DNA of 64,000 nt from Palsa-504 sp050011155 (lineage in GTDB: Bacteria > Actinomycetota > Actinomycetes > Streptosporangiales > Streptosporangiaceae), in assembly GCA_050011155.1 (NCBI GenBank), contig JBEKJP010000060.1:1-64000 (forward strand). Direction: 5' to 3'. Of the stretch, positions 61,364 to 64,000 are shown piece after piece. A program made the translations under genes and the position numbers. Numbering within the stretch: the stretch's first letter is position 1; each line of letters starts with the position of its first letter. The notes under the pieces were generated by a model. The model was not told the origin of the DNA, made no database searches, and worked only from the letters and a program-made list of their open reading frames with translations.

Positions 61364-62313
61364 GGGTTCTCCGCGGTGTCGCCTGGCGGGGGTTCCTGGC
61401 GGCCGGGGACGCCGAGGGCGGCGGCCAGGTGCGTCCGGGCAAGGCGCCCGAACGGCAGCTCGACGCCAACCTTGGCGGCGAGCTCGGCGGCCAGCGCCAG
61501 ATCCTTGTTTCCCAGGTCCCGCGCGTGCGCGAAGATCCCGTACAGGCCGTCGTCGGCCGGCAGCGGCGCGGCCGTGTCTCGCAGCATGATCGCGCCGGCG
61601 CCGCCGGTGATGGCGTCGGTGTACCGGACCACATTGCCCAGTTCCTTCAGGTCGATGCCGGCTGCCTCCGCCAGTCGCAGCGCCTCGCCCGCCGCGGCGA
61701 ACGAGATGAAGTGCAGCAGGTTGCGGGCGAGCTTGGCCCGGGTGCCGGCGCCCGGCGGCCCCGCGTGCATGATCAGCCCCGCCCACGGCCCGAACGCTTC
61801 CGCGCAGCGCGGGTACGCCGCGTCGGACGCGCCGACCATAACGGCAAGGCTGCCCTGATGCGCGCCCATGAACCCGCCGCTCACCGGGGCGTCGGCGATG
61901 TGCACCCCGCGTGCCTGCGCGAACCTGGCCAGCCGCGGGGTCGTCTGGTCGCTGATCGTGGAGTGGACCGCGATGATCGTTCCCGGCACCGCCGCCGCCA
62001 GGAGGCCGTCGGTACCGCACACCACGTCTTCGACCTGCGCATCGTCGCGCACCATCACGGAGATCACCCCGGACGTCGCCGCTACGTCGCGCGGCGATGC
62101 CGCGACCCGTGCGCCCTTCTGCGCGAACCACTCGGTGGCGTCGGCGAGTACGTCGTAGACGGTCAGCCCGCCCGGCCACTCGCGCAGGTGCTTCGCCATC
62201 GGGGCGCCCATCTGGCCGAGTCCTATGAAGCCGACGCCCGCCGGTACGGCGGCCGGGTCCGGTACGGTGCCCGGGTCCGGTACGGCACCCGGAAGATCAG
62301 CCCGCCCGGTCAC
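61360..62313 (-). CDS. NAD(P)-dependent beta-hydroxyacid dehydrogenase
   Basis: 317 residues from GTG 62313, overlapping both neighbours by 4 bp. 3-Hydroxyisobutyrate dehydrogenase family: G-F-I-G-L-G-Q-M-G-A-P-M-A cofactor motif, D-A-P-V-S-G-G substrate motif, and K-L-A-R-N with the catalytic Lys. The N-terminus has three near-repeats of V-P-D-P/A-G-T encoded by imperfect 12-15 bp repeats (about 62240-62295). Confidence 0.87.
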   Translation of the reverse strand: MTGRADLPGAVPDPGTVPDPAAVPAGVGFIGLGQMGAPMAKHLREWPGGLTVYDVLADATEWFAQKGARVAASPRDVAATSGVISVMVRDDAQVEDVVCGTDGLLAAAVPGTIIAVHSTISDQTTPRLARFAQARGVHIADAPVSGGFMGAHQGSLAVMVGASDAAYPRCAEAFGPWAGLIMHAGPPGAGTRAKLARNLLHFISFAAAGEALRLAEAAGIDLKELGNVVRYTDAITGGAGAIMLRDTAAPLPADDGLYGIFAHARDLGNKDLALAAELAAKVGVELPFGRLARTHLAAALGVPGRQEPPPGDTAENP

Positions 62314-63062
62314 GACCGGAACACCTGCCCGCCGTCGACGTTGAAGATCTGGCCGGTGATCCAGCTCGCCTCGGACGACAGCAGGAACAGGCACAGGCCG
62401 ACCAGGTCCTCTGGTTGGCCCATCCGCTTGAGCGCCATGCCGTTCACGATGTCCTTGACCATGTTCTCCGGGGTCACGGTCCTGGTCGCCTCGGTGTCGA
62501 TGGGGCCGGGGGCGATCGCGTTGACCCTGATGCCCATACCGCCAAGCTCGTGCGCGAGCTGCTGGGTGAGACCGTTCACGCCGACCTTGGCTAGCCCGTA
62601 GAAGCCTGAGTACACCCAGGCCGCGGTGGAGGACTGGTTGACGATCGCGCCGCCGCCGCGCTTCTGCAGGTGCGGCACGCACGCCCTGGTGCAGGCCAGC
62701 GCGCCGTCCATGTTCACGCTCATGAACTTCTTGTAGTAGTCCCAGTCGACGGTGAACAGGAAGTCGAGCTTCATGCCGCCGTAGATGGCGGCGTTGTTGA
62801 TCAGGCAGTCGATGCCGCCGAAGCGTTCTGCCGCGAATTCCGCCATCGCTTCGGCCGACGCGGGGTCCGCGACGTCGACCTGAGTGAAAGCCGCAGTCCC
62901 GCCGGCTGCCGCGATGTCCTTCGCGACCGCCTCGCCCGCGTCGGCGTCCAGATCGGCGATCACGAGGCTGGCACCGTCCGCAGCCAGGGACCGGGCATAG
63001 GCTTCTCCGATGCCACGGGCGGCACCGGTCACGATGGCCACCTTGCCATCGAAGCGTCCCAT
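62310..63062 (-). CDS. Short-chain dehydrogenase/reductase (second)
   Basis: 250 residues from ATG 63062 (GGGAG upstream). T-G-A-A-R-G-I-G, D-L-D-A-D after strand 2 (NAD preference), N-N-A-A-I-Y-G-G, S-S-T-A-A-W-V-Y, catalytic Y-G-L-A-K, and C-terminal I-F-N-V-D-G-G. Overlaps the dehydrogenase gene by 4 bp (GTGA). Confidence 0.9.
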   Translation of the reverse strand: MGRFDGKVAIVTGAARGIGEAYARSLAADGASLVIADLDADAGEAVAKDIAAAGGTAAFTQVDVADPASAEAMAEFAAERFGGIDCLINNAAIYGGMKLDFLFTVDWDYYKKFMSVNMDGALACTRACVPHLQKRGGGAIVNQSSTAAWVYSGFYGLAKVGVNGLTQQLAHELGGMGIRVNAIAPGPIDTEATRTVTPENMVKDIVNGMALKRMGQPEDLVGLCLFLLSSEASWITGQIFNVDGGQVFRS

Positions 63063-63100
63063 CAGCAAGGACTCCCTTCGTGTGCGAGCCCGCCCGGCGG

Positions 63101-64000
63101 TCAGGCCGGCTCGGCGACGAGCTTGGTCTCCAGGTATTCCTCGAAGCCGGCCACGCCCATCTCGCGGCCGATACCCGACTGCTTGTAGCCGCCGAACGGG
63201 GCGTCTGCCGCGTACCAGACCGCGCCGTTCACCGACAGCGTCCCGGTCCGGATGCGCGCGGCCACGCCGCGGGCGCGGTCGAGGTCGGTGCCGTGCACCG
63301 CGCCGGACAGGCCGTACGGCGAGTCGTTCGCGATCCGCACCGCGTCGTCGTCTCCGTCGTGCGGCAGGATCACGAGCACCGGGCCGAAGATCTCCTCCTG
63401 GGCGACCCGGGCCGTGTTCTCCACCCCGGTGATGAGCGTGGGCTCGATCCAGAAACCCCGGTCCCTGTCCGCGGGCTGGCCGCCTCCGCAGGCGAACTTG
63501 CCGCCTTCCTCGACCGCTAGCCGCAAGTAGCCCTCGACCCGGTCCCGCTGCCGTGCGGAGATGACCGGGCCGCACACAGTGCCCGGATCGGCCGGGTCGC
63601 CGACGCCGATCGCGCGCATCGCGCCGGCTGCCGCGTCGACCGCCTCGTCGTAGCGTGTGCGCGGCACTAGCAGCCGCGTCGTCAGCGCGCAGCCCTGTCC
63701 CGCGTGAGTGCAGACGATGAACGCGGCCATGCCGCAGGCGCCTGCCAGGTCGGCGTCGTCGAGAACGACGTAGGCCGACTTGCCGCCGAGCTCGAGCAAG
63801 ACCCGCTTCACCGTCTCCGCGCCCGCGGCCATGACCCGGCGCCCGGTGGCTGTCGATCCGGTGAATGAGACGACATCGACCCTCGGGTCCTCCGACAGCT
63901 GCGCGCCGAGGGCATGGTCGCTACCGGTGACGATATTGACCACCCCGGCCGGGATGTCGGTCTCGGCGGCGATGAGCTCGCCTACGGCCGCCGCGCACCA
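63101..64000 (-). CDS. Aldehyde dehydrogenase, C-terminal part (5' end beyond window)
   Basis: The frame runs off the right edge; about 299 codons are present. ALDH marks: F-T-G-S-T-A-T-G-R (cofactor), L-E-L-G-G-K-S (general base Glu), G-Q-G-C-A-L-T-T-R (nucleophile Cys), E-E-I-F-G-P-V and P-F-G-G-Y-K-Q-S-G-I-G-R-E. It is the first visible gene of the minus-strand catabolic operon, oxidising an aldehyde intermediate to the acid. Confidence 0.92.
   Translation of the reverse strand, partial: WCAAAVGELIAAETDIPAGVVNIVTGSDHALGAQLSEDPRVDVVSFTGSTATGRRVMAAGAETVKRVLLELGGKSAYVVLDDADLAGACGMAAFIVCTHAGQGCALTTRLLVPRTRYDEAVDAAAGAMRAIGVGDPADPGTVCGPVISARQRDRVEGYLRLAVEEGGKFACGGGQPADRDRGFWIEPTLITGVENTARVAQEEIFGPVLVILPHDGDDDAVRIANDSPYGLSGAVHGTDLDRARGVAARIRTGTLSVNGAVWYAADAPFGGYKQSGIGREMGVAGFEEYLETKLVAEPA

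Overview
The window is high-GC DNA from an actinomycete. Coding regions have strong third-position GC, GTG starts are common, genes often overlap by 4 bases (ATGA or GTGA), and many families are typical of soil actinomycetes: LplABC-type sugar importers, LacI regulators, CHAT proteases, DUF4132 and GAF-type kinases. The genus cannot be fixed from the sequence alone.

Layout. 1-5.4 kb is mixed and partly decayed: a MarR tail, an ECF-sigma/CU044_5270-type fusion ORF, a Rieske protein, a truncated LuxR HTH, a P-loop kinase and a NylB-like serine hydrolase. 5.5-9.6 kb is a signalling cassette: a one-helix membrane protein, a GAF-GAF-HATPase kinase, a receiver protein with an unknown C-terminal domain, and an unknown protein. 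9.7-12.6 kb holds DUF4132 and a small partner. 12.6-31.5 kb is a plant cell-wall locus centred on xyloglucan: pectinesterase, GH3, an ABC importer without its ATPase, GH74, GH95, a LacI regulator, GH31 and GH12. Five copies of the palindrome GAAGCGCTTC lie in its control regions. Its GH42 beta-galactosidase is a broken remnant.

32.4-41.6 kb is a sulfur-scavenging operon: two NtaA/SnaA/DszA-type flavin monooxygenases, a complete dipeptide-type ABC importer, and a convergent LysR gene. It is preceded by a 19-codon leader peptide with three Cys codons, the hallmark of cysteine-responsive attenuation, and by an inverted repeat (TTCCTA-N18-TAGGAA) that recurs, with one change, upstream of the LysR gene.

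41.6-44.4 kb contains decayed sequence and an intact IS1182-type element. 44.5-49.3 kb holds a Nei/Fpg glycosylase, an MFS exporter, an alpha/beta-hydrolase with Cys in the nucleophile position, and a stand-alone ACP plus ketosynthase pair. 49.5-54.2 kb has an internally deleted XRE-NB-ARC-TPR regulator, an epoxide hydrolase and a DEAD-box helicase. 54.4-58.6 kb is a divergent pair of a TPR-CHAT protease and a cytoplasmic S8 (subtilisin) protease, the best candidate for a proteolytic immunity or cell-death module. 58.6-64 kb is a catabolic region: an SDR behind a perfect KstR-type site, and a tight minus-strand operon of ALDH, SDR, beta-hydroxyacid dehydrogenase, CMD-family protein and an unknown protein.

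Two cross-cutting observations are worth notice. A 34-36 bp palindromic element (CCCGTTCG ... AAAATCTTTTTA ... CGAACGGG) occurs three times between 42 and 60 kb. Deletion-type gene remnants are unusually dense, with at least six truncated or fused genes.
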